Assembly: GCA_022818135.1 (NCBI GenBank)
Contig: JAFMSR010000015.1
Coordinates: forward strand, 29,427,193-29,491,192
Direction of reading: 5' to 3'
DNA length: 64,000 nt
Origin: Saxidomus purpurata
Taxonomy: Eukaryota; Mollusca; Bivalvia; Venerida; Veneridae
Shown here one piece after another: positions 25,401-39,112 of this stretch (the first letter of the stretch is position 1; every line of letters starts with the position of its first letter). Made by a program: the position numbers and the translations under genes. Below the pieces are notes generated by a model, which saw nothing but the letters and a program-made list of their open reading frames with translations, was not told the DNA's origin and did not search any database.

Positions 25401-28400
25401 GAACAATCGCATAGCTGCCAAGGTATGGTGCTCAGACTGCAGCGCTATGGTAGACTCAAGGAATGGCAGCACATCATGTTAAAGGAAAAAGTAAAGAAAA
25501 CAAACTAATTAAAGAAAAATGTACATACCGGACACAACGCGAAAAATCGGCGCGGTACGGACGCGAACACCGGTATCTTCATCTGTATTCTTCGGCAAAG
25601 CCACCTGAAATCCACAAACAAACACTTATTAGTAGAGCAATGAAGTTAATACGGATATACATGCAAACATAAAAGGAACAAAAGGCAAGTGGCCAACCAC
25701 TAACACACCCTCCTCTGCTCTCTGCCCAGACACGGACGGACCTTGCCACTTTTCGCTGCTGATGCGGTTACCGGACAATAGCGCGGGCAGGCAAAGCGAG
25801 GGCGGTTCACGAACAATCGCATAGCTGCCAAGGTATGGTGCTCAGACTGCAGCGCTATGGTAGACTCAAGGAATGGCAGCACATCATGTTAAAGGAAAAA
25901 GTAAAGAAAACAAACTAATTAAAGAAAAATGTACATACCGGACACAACGCGAAAAATCGGCGCGGTACGGACGCGAACACCGGTATCTTCATCTGTATTC
26001 TTCGGCAAAGCCACCTGAAATCCACAAACAAACACTTATTAGTAGAGCAATGAAGTTAATACGGATATACATGCAAACATAAAAGGAACAAAAGGCAAGT
26101 GGCCAACCACTAACACACCCTCCTCTGCTCTCTGCCCAGACACGGACGGACCTTGCCACTTTTCGCTGCTGATGCGGTTACCGGACAATAGCGCGGGCAG
26201 GCAAAGCGAGGGCGGTTCACGAACAATCGCATAGCTGCCAAGGTATGGTGCTCAGACTGCAGCGCTATGGTAGACTCAAGGAATGGCAGCACATCATGTT
26301 AAAGGAAAAAGTAAAGAAAACAAACTAATTAAAGAAAAATGTACATACCGGACACAACGCGAAAAATCGGCGCGGTACGGACGCGAACACCGGTATCTTC
26401 ATCTGTATTCTTCGGCAAAGCCACCTGAAATCCACAAACAAACACTTATTAGTAGAGCAATGAAGTTAATACGGATATACATGCAAACATAAAAGGAACA
26501 AAAGGCAAGTGGCCAACCACTAACACACCCTCCTCTGCTCTCTGCCCAGACACGGACGGACCTTGCCACTTTTCGCTGCTGATGCGGTTACCGGACAATA
26601 GCGCGGGCAGGCAAAGCGAGGGCGGTTCACGAACAATCGCATAGCTGCCAAGGTATGGTGCTCAGACTGCAGCGCTATGGTAGACTCAAGGAATGGCAGC
26701 ACATCATGTTAAAGGAAAAAGTAAAGAAAACAAACTAATTAAAGAAAAATGTACATACCGGACACAACGCGAAAAATCGGCGCGGTACGGACGCGAACAC
26801 CGGTATCTTCATCTGTATTCTTCGGCAAAGCCACCTGAAATCCACAAACAAACACTTATTAGTAGAGCAATGAAGTTAATACGGATATACATGCAAACAT
26901 AAAAGGAACAAAAGGCAAGTGGCCAACCACTAACACACCCTCCTCTGCTCTCTGCCCAGACACGGACGGACCTTGCCACTTTTCGCTGCTGATGCGGTTA
27001 CCGGACAATAGCGCGGGCAGGCAAAGCGAGGGCGGTTCACGAACAATCGCATAGCTGCCAAGGTATGGTGCTCAGACTGCAGCGCTATGGTAGACTCAAG
27101 GAATGGCAGCACATCATGTTAAAGGAAAAAGTAAAGAAAACAAACTAATTAAAGAAAAATGTACATACCGGACACAACGCGAAAAATCGGCGCGGTACGG
27201 ACGCGAACACCGGTATCTTCATCTGTATTCTTCGGCAAAGCCACCTGAAATCCACAAACAAACACTTATTAGTAGAGCAATGAAGTTAATACGGATATAC
27301 ATGCAAACATAAAAGGAACAAAAGGCAAGTGGCCAACCACTAACACACCCTCCTCTGCTCTCTGCCCAGACACGGACGGACCTTGCCACTTTTCGCTGCT
27401 GATGCGGTTACCGGACAATAGCGCGGGCAGGCAAAGCGAGGGCGGTTCACGAACAATCGCATAGCTGCCAAGGTATGGTGCTCAGACTGCAGCGCTATGG
27501 TAGACTCAAGGAATGGCAGCACATCATGTTAAAGGAAAAAGTAAAGAAAACAAACTAATTAAAGAAAAATGTACATACCGGACACAACGCGAAAAATCGG
27601 CGCGGTACGGACGCGAACACCGGTATCTTCATCTGTATTCTTCGGCAAAGCCACCTGAAATCCACAAACAAACACTTATTAGTAGAGCAATGAAGTTAAT
27701 ACGGATATACATGCAAACATAAAAGGAACAAAAGGCAAGTGGCCAACCACTAACACACCCTCCTCTGCTCTCTGCCCAGACACGGACGGACCTTGCCACT
27801 TTTCGCTGCTGATGCGGTTACCGGACAATAGCGCGGGCAGGCAAAGCGAGGGCGGTTCACGAACAATCGCATAGCTGCCAAGGTATGGTGCTCAGACTGC
27901 AGCGCTATGGTAGACTCAAGGAATGGCAGCACATCATGTTAAAGGAAAAAGTAAAGAAAACAAACTAATTAAAGAAAAATGTACATACCGGACACAACGC
28001 GAAAAATCGGCGCGGTACGGACGCGAACACCGGTATCTTCATCTGTATTCTTCGGCAAAGCCACCTGAAATCCACAAACAAACACTTATTAGTAGAGCAA
28101 TGAAGTTAATACGGATATACATGCAAACATAAAAGGAACAAAAGGCAAGTGGCCAACCACTAACACACCCTCCTCTGCTCTCTGCCCAGACACGGACGGA
28201 CCTTGCCACTTTTCGCTGCTGATGCGGTTACCGGACAATAGCGCGGGCAGGCAAAGCGAGGGCGGTTCACGAACAATCGCATAGCTGCCAAGGTATGGTG
28301 CTCAGACTGCAGCGCTATGGTAGACTCAAGGAATGGCAGCACATCATGTTAAAGGAAAAAGTAAAGAAAACAAACTAATTAAAGAAAAATGTACATACCG

Positions 28401-31400
28401 GACACAACGCGAAAAATCGGCGCGGTACGGACGCGAACACCGGTATCTTCATCTGTATTCTTCGGCAAAGCCACCTGAAATCCACAAACAAACACTTATT
28501 AGTAGAGCAATGAAGTTAATACGGATATACATGCAAACATAAAAGGAACAAAAGGCAAGTGGCCAACCACTAACACACCCTCCTCTGCTCTCTGCCCAGA
28601 CACGGACGGACCTTGCCACTTTTCGCTGCTGATGCGGTTACCGGACAATAGCGCGGGCAGGCAAAGCGAGGGCGGTTCACGAACAATCGCATAGCTGCCA
28701 AGGTATGGTGCTCAGACTGCAGCGCTATGGTAGACTCAAGGAATGGCAGCACATCATGTTAAAGGAAAAAGTAAAGAAAACAAACTAATTAAAGAAAAAT
28801 GTACATACCGGACACAACGCGAAAAATCGGCGCGGTACGGACGCGAACACCGGTATCTTCATCTGTATTCTTCGGCAAAGCCACCTGAAATCCACAAACA
28901 AACACTTATTAGTAGAGCAATGAAGTTAATACGGATATACATGCAAACATAAAAGGAACAAAAGGCAAGTGGCCAACCACTAACACACCCTCCTCTGCTC
29001 TCTGCCCAGACACGGACGGACCTTGCCACTTTTCGCTGCTGATGCGGTTACCGGACAATAGCGCGGGCAGGCAAAGCGAGGGCGGTTCACGAACAATCGC
29101 ATAGCTGCCAAGGTATGGTGCTCAGACTGCAGCGCTATGGTAGACTCAAGGAATGGCAGCACATCATGTTAAAGGAAAAAGTAAAGAAAACAAACTAATT
29201 AAAGAAAAATGTACATACCGGACACAACGCGAAAAATCGGCGCGGTACGGACGCGAACACCGGTATCTTCATCTGTATTCTTCGGCAAAGCCACCTGAAA
29301 TCCACAAACAAACACTTATTAGTAGAGCAATGAAGTTAATACGGATATACATGCAAACATAAAAGGAACAAAAGGCAAGTGGCCAACCACTAACACACCC
29401 TCCTCTGCTCTCTGCCCAGACACGGACGGACCTTGCCACTTTTCGCTGCTGATGCGGTTACCGGACAATAGCGCGGGCAGGCAAAGCGAGGGCGGTTCAC
29501 GAACAATCGCATAGCTGCCAAGGTATGGTGCTCAGACTGCAGCGCTATGGTAGACTCAAGGAATGGCAGCACATCATGTTAAAGGAAAAAGTAAAGAAAA
29601 AAACTAATTAAAAGAAAAATGTACATACCGGACACAACGCGAAAAATCGGCGCGGTACGGACGCGAACACCGGTATCTTCATCTGTATTCTTCGGCAAAG
29701 CCACCTGAAATCCACAAACAAACACTTATTAGTAGAGCAATGAAGTTAATACGGATATACATGCAAACATAAAAGGAACAAAAGGCAAGTGGCCAACCAC
29801 TAACACACCCTCCTCTGCTCTCTGCCCAGACACGGACGGACCTTGCCACTTTTCGCTGCTGATGCGGTTACCGGACAATAGCGCGGGCAGGCAAAGCGAG
29901 GGCGGTTCACGAACAATCGCATAGCTGCCAAGGTATGGTGCTCAGACTGCAGCGCTATGGTAGACTCAAGGAATGGCAGCACATCATGTTAAAGGAAAAA
30001 GTAAAGAAAACAAACTAATTAAAGAAAAATGTACATACCGGACACAACGCGAAAAATCGGCGCGGTACGGACGCGAACACCGGTATCTTCATCTGTATTC
30101 TTCGGCAAAGCCACCTGAAATCCACAAACAAACACTTATTAGTAGAGCAATGAAGTTAATACGGATATACATGCAAACATAAAAGGAACAAAAGGCAAGT
30201 GGCCAACCACTAACACACCCTCCTCTGCTCTCTGCCCAGACACGGACGGACCTTGCCACTTTTCGCTGCTGATGCGGTTACCGGACAATAGCGCGGGCAG
30301 GCAAAGCGAGGGCGGTTCACGAACAATCGCATAGCTGCCAAGGTATGGTGCTCAGACTGCAGCGCTATGGTAGACTCAAGGAATGGCAGCACATCATGTT
30401 AAAGGAAAAAGTAAAGAAAACAAACTAATTAAAGAAAAATGTACATACCGGACACAACGCGAAAAATCGGCGCGGTACGGACGCGAACACCGGTATCTTC
30501 ATCTGTATTCTTCGGCAAAGCCACCTGAAATCCACAAACAAACACTTATTAGTAGAGCAATGAAGTTAATACGGATATACATGCAAACATAAAAGGAACA
30601 AAAGGCAAGTGGCCAACCACTAACACACCCTCCTCTGCTCTCTGCCCAGACACGGACGGACCTTGCCACTTTTCGCTGCTGATGCGGTTACCGGACAATA
30701 GCGCGGGCAGGCAAAGCGAGGGCGGTTCACGAACAATCGCATAGCTGCCAAGGTATGGTGCTCAGACTGCAGCGCTATGGTAGACTCAAGGAATGGCAGC
30801 ACATCATGTTAAAGGAAAAAGTAAAGAAAACAAACTAATTAAAGAAAAATGTACATACCGGACACAACGCGAAAAATCGGCGCGGTACGGACGCGAACAC
30901 CGGTATCTTCATCTGTATTCTTCGGCAAAGCCACCTGAAATCCACAAACAAACACTTATTAGTAGAGCAATGAAGTTAATACGGATATACATGCAAACAT
31001 AAAAGGAACAAAAGGCAAGTGGCCAACCACTAACACACCCTCCTCTGCTCTCTGCCCAGACACGGACGGACCTTGCCACTTTTCGCTGCTGATGCGGTTA
31101 CCGGACAATAGCGCGGGCAGGCAAAGCGAGGGCGGTTCACGAACAATCGCATAGCTGCCAAGGTATGGTGCTCAGACTGCAGCGCTATGGTAGACTCAAG
31201 GAATGGCAGCACATCATGTTAAAGGAAAAAGTAAAGAAAACAAACTAATTAAAGAAAAATGTACATACCGGACACAACGCGAAAAATCGGCGCGGTACGG
31301 ACGCGAACACCGGTATCTTCATCTGTATTCTTCGGCAAAGCCACCTGAAATCCACAAACAAACACTTATTAGTAGAGCAATGAAGTTAATACGGATATAC

Positions 31401-34400
31401 ATGCAAACATAAAAGGAACAAAAGGCAAGTGGCCAACCACTAACACACCCTCCTCTGCTCTCTGCCCAGACACGGACGGACCTTGCCACTTTTCGCTGCT
31501 GATGCGGTTACCGGACAATAGCGCGGGCAGGCAAAGCGAGGGCGGTTCACGAACAATCGCATAGCTGCCAAGGTATGGTGCTCAGACTGCAGCGCTATGG
31601 TAGACTCAAGGAATGGCAGCACATCATGTTAAAGGAAAAAGTAAAGAAAACAAACTAATTAAAGAAAAATGTACATACCGGACACAACGCGAAAAATCGG
31701 CGCGGTACGGACGCGAACACCGGTATCTTCATCTGTATTCTTCGGCAAAGCCACCTGAAATCCACAAACAAACACTTATTAGTAGAGCAATGAAGTTAAT
31801 ACGGATATACATGCAAACATAAAAGGAACAAAAGGCAAGTGGCCAACCACTAACACACCCTCCTCTGCTCTCTGCCCAGACACGGACGGACCTTGCCACT
31901 TTTCGCTGCTGATGCGGTTACCGGACAATAGCGCGGGCAGGCAAAGCGAGGGCGGTTCACGAACAATCGCATAGCTGCCAAGGTATGGTGCTCAGACTGC
32001 AGCGCTATGGTAGACTCAAGGAATGGCAGCACATCATGTTAAAGGAAAAAGTAAAGAAAACAAACTAATTAAAGAAAAATGTACATACCGGACACAACGC
32101 GAAAAATCGGCGCGGTACGGACGCGAACACCGGTATCTTCATCTGTATTCTTCGGCAAAGCCACCTGAAATCCACAAACAAACACTTATTAGTAGAGCAA
32201 TGAAGTTAATACGGATATACATGCAAACATAAAAGGAACAAAAGGCAAGTGGCCAACCACTAACACACCCTCCTCTGCTCTCTGCCCAGACACGGACGGA
32301 CCTTGCCACTTTTCGCTGCTGATGCGGTTACCGGACAATAGCGCGGGCAGGCAAAGCGAGGGCGGTTCACGAACAATCGCATAGCTGCCAAGGTATGGTG
32401 CTCAGACTGCAGCGCTATGGTAGACTCAAGGAATGGCAGCACATCATGTTAAAGGAAAAAGTAAAGAAAACAAACTAATTAAAGAAAAATGTACATACCG
32501 GACACAACGCGAAAAATCGGCGCGGTACGGACGCGAACACCGGTATCTTCATCTGTATTCTTCGGCAAAGCCACCTGAAATCCACAAACAAACACTTATT
32601 AGTAGAGCAATGAAGTTAATACGGATATACATGCAAACATAAAAGGAACAAAAGGCAAGTGGCCAACCACTAACACACCCTCCTCTGCTCTCTGCCCAGA
32701 CACGGACGGACCTTGCCACTTTTCGCTGCTGATGCGGTTACCGGACAATAGCGCGGGCAGGCAAAGCGAGGGCGGTTCACGAACAATCGCATAGCTGCCA
32801 AGGTATGGTGCTCAGACTGCAGCGCTATGGTAGACTCAAGGAATGGCAGCACATCATGTTAAAGGAAAAAGTAAAGAAAACAAACTAATTAAAGAAAAAT
32901 GTACATACCGGACACAACGCGAAAAATCGGCGCGGTACGGACGCGAACACCGGTATCTTCATCTGTATTCTTCGGCAAAGCCACCTGAAATCCACAAACA
33001 AACACTTATTAGTAGAGCAATGAAGTTAATACGGATATACATGCAAACATAAAAGGAACAAAAGGCAAGTGGCCAACCACTAACACACCCTCCTCTGCTC
33101 TCTGCCCAGACACGGACGGACCTTGCCACTTTTCGCTGCTGATGCGGTTACCGGACAATAGCGCGGGCAGGCAAAGCGAGGGCGGTTCACGAACAATCGC
33201 ATAGCTGCCAAGGTATGGTGCTCAGACTGCAGCGCTATGGTAGACTCAAGGAATGGCAGCACATCATGTTAAAGGAAAAAGTAAAGAAAACAAACTAATT
33301 AAAGAAAAATGTACATACCGGACACAACGCGAAAAATCGGCGCGGTACGGACGCGAACACCGGTATCTTCATCTGTATTCTTCGGCAAAGCCACCTGAAA
33401 TCCACAAACAAACACTTATTAGTAGAGCAATGAAGTTAATACGGATATACATGCAAACATAAAAGGAACAAAAGGCAAGTGGCCAACCACTAACACACCC
33501 TCCTCTGCTCTCTGCCCAGACACGGACGGACCTTGCCACTTTTCGCTGCTGATGCGGTTACCGGACAATAGCGCGGGCAGGCAAAGCGAGGGCGGTTCAC
33601 GAACAATCGCATAGCTGCCAAGGTATGGTGCTCAGACTGCAGCGCTATGGTAGACTCAAGGAATGGCAGCACATCATGTTAAAGGAAAAAGTAAAGAAAA
33701 ACTAATTAAAGAAAAATGTACATACCGGACACAACGCGAAAAATCGGCGCGGTACGGACGCGAACACCGGTATCTTCATCTGTATTCTTCGGCAAAGCCA
33801 CCTGAAATCCACAAACAAACACTTATTAGTAGAGCAATGAAGTTAATACGGATATACATGCAAACATAAAAGGAACAAAAGGCAAGTGGCCAACCACTAA
33901 CACACCCTCCTCTGCTCTCTGCCCAGACACGGACGGACCTTGCCACTTTTCGCTGCTGATGCGGTTACCGGACAATAGCGCGGGCAGGCAAAGCGAGGGC
34001 GGTTCACGAACAATCGCATAGCTGCCAAGGTATGGTGCTCAGACTGCAGCGCTATGGTAGACTCAAGGAATGGCAGCACATCATGTTAAAGGAAAAAGTA
34101 AAGAAAACAAACTAATTAAAGAAAAATGTACATACCGGACACAACGCGAAAAATCGGCGCGGTACGGACGCGAACACCGGTATCTTCATCTGTATTCTTC
34201 GGCAAAGCCACCTGAAATCCACAAACAAACACTTATTAGTAGAGCAATGAAGTTAATACGGATATACATGCAAACATAAAAGGAACAAAAGGCAAGTGGC
34301 CAACCACTAACACACCCTCCTCTGCTCTCTGCCCAGACACGGACGGACCTTGCCACTTTTCGCTGCTGATGCGGTTACCGGACAATAGCGCGGGCAGGCA

Positions 34401-37400
34401 AAGCGAGGGCGGTTCACGAACAATCGCATAGCTGCCAAGGTATGGTGCTCAGACTGCAGCGCTATGGTAGACTCAAGGAATGGCAGCACATCATGTTAAA
34501 GGAAAAAGTAAAGAAAACAAACTAATTAAAGAAAAATGTACATACCGGACACAACGCGAAAAATCGGCGCGGTACGGACGCGAACACCGGTATCTTCATC
34601 TGTATTCTTCGGCAAAGCCACCTGAAATCCACAAACAAACACTTATTAGTAGAGCAATGAAGTTAATACGGATATACATGCAAACATAAAAGGAACAAAA
34701 GGCAAGTGGCCAACCACTAACACACCCTCCTCTGCTCTCTGCCCAGACACGGACGGACCTTGCCACTTTTCGCTGCTGATGCGGTTACCGGACAATAGCG
34801 CGGGCAGGCAAAGCGAGGGCGGTTCACGAACAATCGCATAGCTGCCAAGGTATGGTGCTCAGACTGCAGCGCTATGGTAGACTCAAGGAATGGCAGCACA
34901 TCATGTTAAAGGAAAAAGTAAAGAAAACAAACTAATTAAAGAAAAATGTACATACCGGACACAACGCGAAAAATCGGCGCGGTACGGACGCGAACACCGG
35001 TATCTTCATCTGTATTCTTCGGCAAAGCCACCTGAAATCCACAAACAAACACTTATTAGTAGAGCAATGAAGTTAATACGGATATACATGCAAACATAAA
35101 AGGAACAAAAGGCAAGTGGCCAACCACTAACACACCCTCCTCTGCTCTCTGCCCAGACACGGACGGACCTTGCCACTTTTCGCTGCTGATGCGGTTACCG
35201 GACAATAGCGCGGGCAGGCAAAGCGAGGGCGGTTCACGAACAATCGCATAGCTGCCAAGGTATGGTGCTCAGACTGCAGCGCTATGGTAGACTCAAGGAA
35301 TGGCAGCACATCATGTTAAAGGAAAAAGTAAAGAAAAAACTAATTAAAGAAAAATGTACATACCGGACACAACGCGAAAAATCGGCGCGGTACGGACGCG
35401 AACACCGGTATCTTCATCTGTATTCTTCGGCAAAGCCACCTGAAATCCACAAACAAACACTTATTAGTAGAGCAATGAAGTTAATACGGATATACATGCA
35501 AACATAAAAGGAACAAAAGGCAAGTGGCCAACCACTAACACACCCTCCTCTGCTCTCTGCCCAGACACGGACGGACCTTGCCACTTTTCGCTGCTGATGC
35601 GGTTACCGGACAATAGCGCGGGCAGGCAAAGCGAGGGCGGTTCACGAACAATCGCATAGCTGCCAAGGTATGGTGCTCAGACTGCAGCGCTATGGTAGAC
35701 TCAAGGAATGGCAGCACATCATGTTAAAGGAAAAAGTAAAGAAAACAAACTAATTAAAGAAAAATGTACATACCGGACACAACGCGAAAAATCGGCGCGG
35801 TACGGACGCGAACACCGGTATCTTCATCTGTATTCTTCGGCAAAGCCACCTGAAATCCACAAACAAACACTTATTAGTAGAGCAATGAAGTTAATACGGA
35901 TATACATGCAAACATAAAAGGAACAAAAGGCAAGTGGCCAACCACTAACACACCCTCCTCTGCTCTCTGCCCAGACACGGACGGACCTTGCCACTTTTCG
36001 CTGCTGATGCGGTTACCGGACAATAGCGCGGGCAGGCAAAGCGAGGGCGGTTCACGAACAATCGCATAGCTGCCAAGGTATGGTGCTCAGACTGCAGCGC
36101 TATGGTAGACTCAAGGAATGGCAGCACATCATGTTAAAGGAAAAAGTAAAGAAAACAAACTAATTAAAGAAAAATGTACATACCGGACACAACGCGAAAA
36201 ATCGGCGCGGTACGGACGCGAACACCGGTATCTTCATCTGTATTCTTCGGCAAAGCCACCTGAAATCCACAAACAAACACTTATTAGTAGAGCAATGAAG
36301 TTAATACGGATATACATGCAAACATAAAAGGAACAAAAGGCAAGTGGCCAACCACTAACACACCCTCCTCTGCTCTCTGCCCAGACACGGACGGACCTTG
36401 CCACTTTTCGCTGCTGATGCGGTTACCGGACAATAGCGCGGGCAGGCAAAGCGAGGGCGGTTCACGAACAATCGCATAGCTGCCAAGGTATGGTGCTCAG
36501 ACTGCAGCGCTATGGTAGACTCAAGGAATGGCAGCACATCATGTTAAAGGAAAAAGTAAAGAAAACAAACTAATTAAAGAAAAATGTACATACCGGACAC
36601 AACGCGAAAAATCGGCGCGGTACGGACGCGAACACCGGTATCTTCATCTGTATTCTTCGGCAAAGCCACCTGAAATCCACAAACAAACACTTATTAGTAG
36701 AGCAATGAAGTTAATACGGATATACATGCAAACATAAAAGGAACAAAAGGCAAGTGGCCAACCACTAACACACCCTCCTCTGCTCTCTGCCCAGACACGG
36801 ACGGACCTTGCCACTTTTCGCTGCTGATGCGGTTACCGGACAATAGCGCGGGCAGGCAAAGCGAGGGCGGTTCACGAACAATCGCATAGCTGCCAAGGTA
36901 TGGTGCTCAGACTGCAGCGCTATGGTAGACTCAAGGAATGGCAGCACATCATGTTAAAGGAAAAAGTAAAGAAAACAAACTAATTAAAGAAAAATGTACA
37001 TACCGGACACAACGCGAAAAATCGGCGCGGTACGGACGCGAACACCGGTATCTTCATCTGTATTCTTCGGCAAAGCCACCTGAAATCCACAAACAAACAC
37101 TTATTAGTAGAGCAATGAAGTTAATACGGATATACATGCAAACATAAAAGGAACAAAAGGCAAGTGGCCAACCACTAACACACCCTCCTCTGCTCTCTGC
37201 CCAGACACGGACGGACCTTGCCACTTTTCGCTGCTGATGCGGTTACCGGACAATAGCGCGGGCAGGCAAAGCGAGGGCGGTTCACGAACAATCGCATAGC
37301 TGCCAAGGTATGGTGCTCAGACTGCAGCGCTATGGTAGACTCAAGGAATGGCAGCACATCATGTTAAAGGAAAAAGTAAAGAAAACAAACTAATTAAAGA

Positions 37401-38511
37401 AAAATGTACATACCGGACACAACGCGAAAAATCGGCGCGGTACGGACGCGAACACCGGTATCTTCATCTGTATTCTTCGGCAAAGCCACCTGAAATCCAC
37501 AAACAAACACTTATTAGTAGAGCAATGAAGTTAATACGGATATACATGCAAACATAAAAGGAACAAAAGGCAAGTGGCCAACCACTAACACACCCTCCTC
37601 TGCTCTCTGCCCAGACACGGACGGACCTTGCCACTTTTCGCTGCTGATGCGGTTACCGGACAATAGCGCGGGCAGGCAAAGCGAGGGCGGTTCACGAACA
37701 ATCGCATAGCTGCCAAGGTATGGTGCTCAGACTGCAGCGCTATGGTAGACTCAAGGAATGGCAGCACATCATGTTAAAGGAAAAAGTAAAGAAAACAAAC
37801 TAATTAAAGAAAAATGTACATACCGGACACAACGCGAAAAATCGGCGCGGTACGGACGCGAACACCGGTATCTTCATCTGTATTCTTCGGCAAAGCCACC
37901 TGAAATCCACAAACAAACACTTATTAGTAGAGCAATGAAGTTAATACGGATATACATGCAAACATAAAAGGAACAAAAGGCAAGTGGCCAACCACTAACA
38001 CACCCTCCTCTGCTCTCTGCCCAGACACGGACGGACCTTGCCACTTTTCGCTGCTGATGCGGTTACCGGACAATAGCGCGGGCAGGCAAAGCGAGGGCGG
38101 TTCACGAACAATCGCATAGCTGCCAAGGTATGGTGCTCAGACTGCAGCGCTATGGTAGACTCAAGGAATGGCAGCACATCATGTTAAAGGAAAAAGTAAA
38201 GAAAACAAACTAATTAAAGAAAAATGTACATACCGGACACAACGCGAAAAATCGGCGCGGTACGGACGCGAACACCGGTATCTTCATCTGTATTCTTCGG
38301 CAAAGCCACCTGAAATCCACAAACAAACACTTGTTAGTAGAGCAATGAAGTTAATACGGATATACATGCAAACATAAAAGGAACAAAAGGCAAGTGGCCA
38401 ACCACTAACACACCCTCCTCTGCTCTCTGCCCAGACACGGACGGACCTTGCCACTTTTCGCTGCTGATGCGGTTACCGGACAATAGCGCGGGCAGGCAAA
38501 GCGAGGGCGGT
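7423..38511. repeat. Satellite array: 76 near-identical 410-bp units
   Basis: Units start at 7423, 7833, 8243 and so on, with the last at 38168. The spacing is 410 bp except for the units at 33663 (407 bp) and 35300 (408 bp). The unit at 29563 has a compensated indel. Differences noted by eye are few: T at 9471, T at 11841, and G at 7588 and 38333 in the first and last units only. Each unit contains a 69-codon plus-strand frame and a 60-codon minus-strand frame, neither resembling a protein family, so I do not call genes. CCGGACA occurs twice per unit (for example 7488-7494 and 7732-7738), which may mark an older sub-repeat. The minus strand of each unit carries an exon-like 76-bp block (7489-7564 in the first unit). 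The satellite family is not recognised. Confidence 0.97.
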
Positions 38512-38852
38512 ATGGTATGGTGTTCAGATTGCTTTAACTTTCCGAAGATAAAAATACAAACCGGACGCGACCGGAAAAAAGCGAACACTGGTATATTCTT
38601 CTGTATTCTTCGGCAAAGCCACCTGAAATCAACAAACAAACAACTTTTAGAGCTTTGAAGTTAATACGGATAGGCATGCAAACATAACAAAAGGAACACA
38701 AGGCAGTTGACCAACCACTTACAAAAACTTCTGTTCCATGCCCGAAGACACGGTGGGACCTTGCGACTTTTCGCTGCTGTTGCAATTACCGGACAAAAGC
38801 GGACATGCAAAGCGATGGTGATTCACGAACGATTTACAAGCTGCGTGTTTGT
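38512..38852. repeat. Diverged right-edge unit of the satellite
   Basis: After GGCGGT at 38506-38511 the array changes to a clearly related but diverged copy. Blocks around 38580-38700 and 38760-38800 still match the unit, while the segment corresponding to the unit start (the GGCAGCACATCATG region) has been replaced. The exon-like block is shortened from 76 to 61 bp (38562-38622), a loss of 15 bp. Homology fades after about 38852. Confidence 0.85.
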
Positions 38853-39112
38853 GAATATCCTCTTTTAAAATAATGTATTGTTGATTATTGTTTTTAAATT
38901 ACAGAAAGAATAGTCTGTGTTCTTTTCATGTGCTCTATAATTGTGCCATATGATTTTAAAATCCTTCCATGCATGACAGAGTTACCATGCATACAGTATT
39001 CCATTACTTTTAAACACCAAGTTTGACCTTGACCTTTGAAGTAGGATCTGGTACTTGCACATAACACATTGTCTTTATGTGCTGAACATTTGTGCCAAGT
39101 TATATTACAAGA
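38853..39112. repeat. Left part of an outer ~160-bp tandem-repeat element
   Basis: The motif TTTTAAAATCCTTCCATGCATGAC (near 38953), followed by GTTTGACCTTGACCTTTGA and GTGCTGAACATTTGTGCCAAG, recurs at 40215-40440 with about 160-bp spacing. The series is interrupted at 39113 by another element and resumes near 40088. Confidence 0.6.

Noticed and set aside
7423..38377. Repeated 69-codon plus-strand and 60-codon minus-strand open frames in each satellite unit as a multigene family
   Set aside because: Both are fixed by-products of one 410-bp repeat. Neither resembles a protein family, the edge copies break them, and there is no promoter or poly(A) context per unit.
38334..38785. Overlapping 101- and 83-codon minus-strand genes
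   Set aside because: They run across the junction between the last canonical and the diverged satellite unit and are repeat-derived.
7033..38852. CRISPR-like array
   Set aside because: Units are 410 bp and contiguous with no variable spacers, and no cas genes are present.
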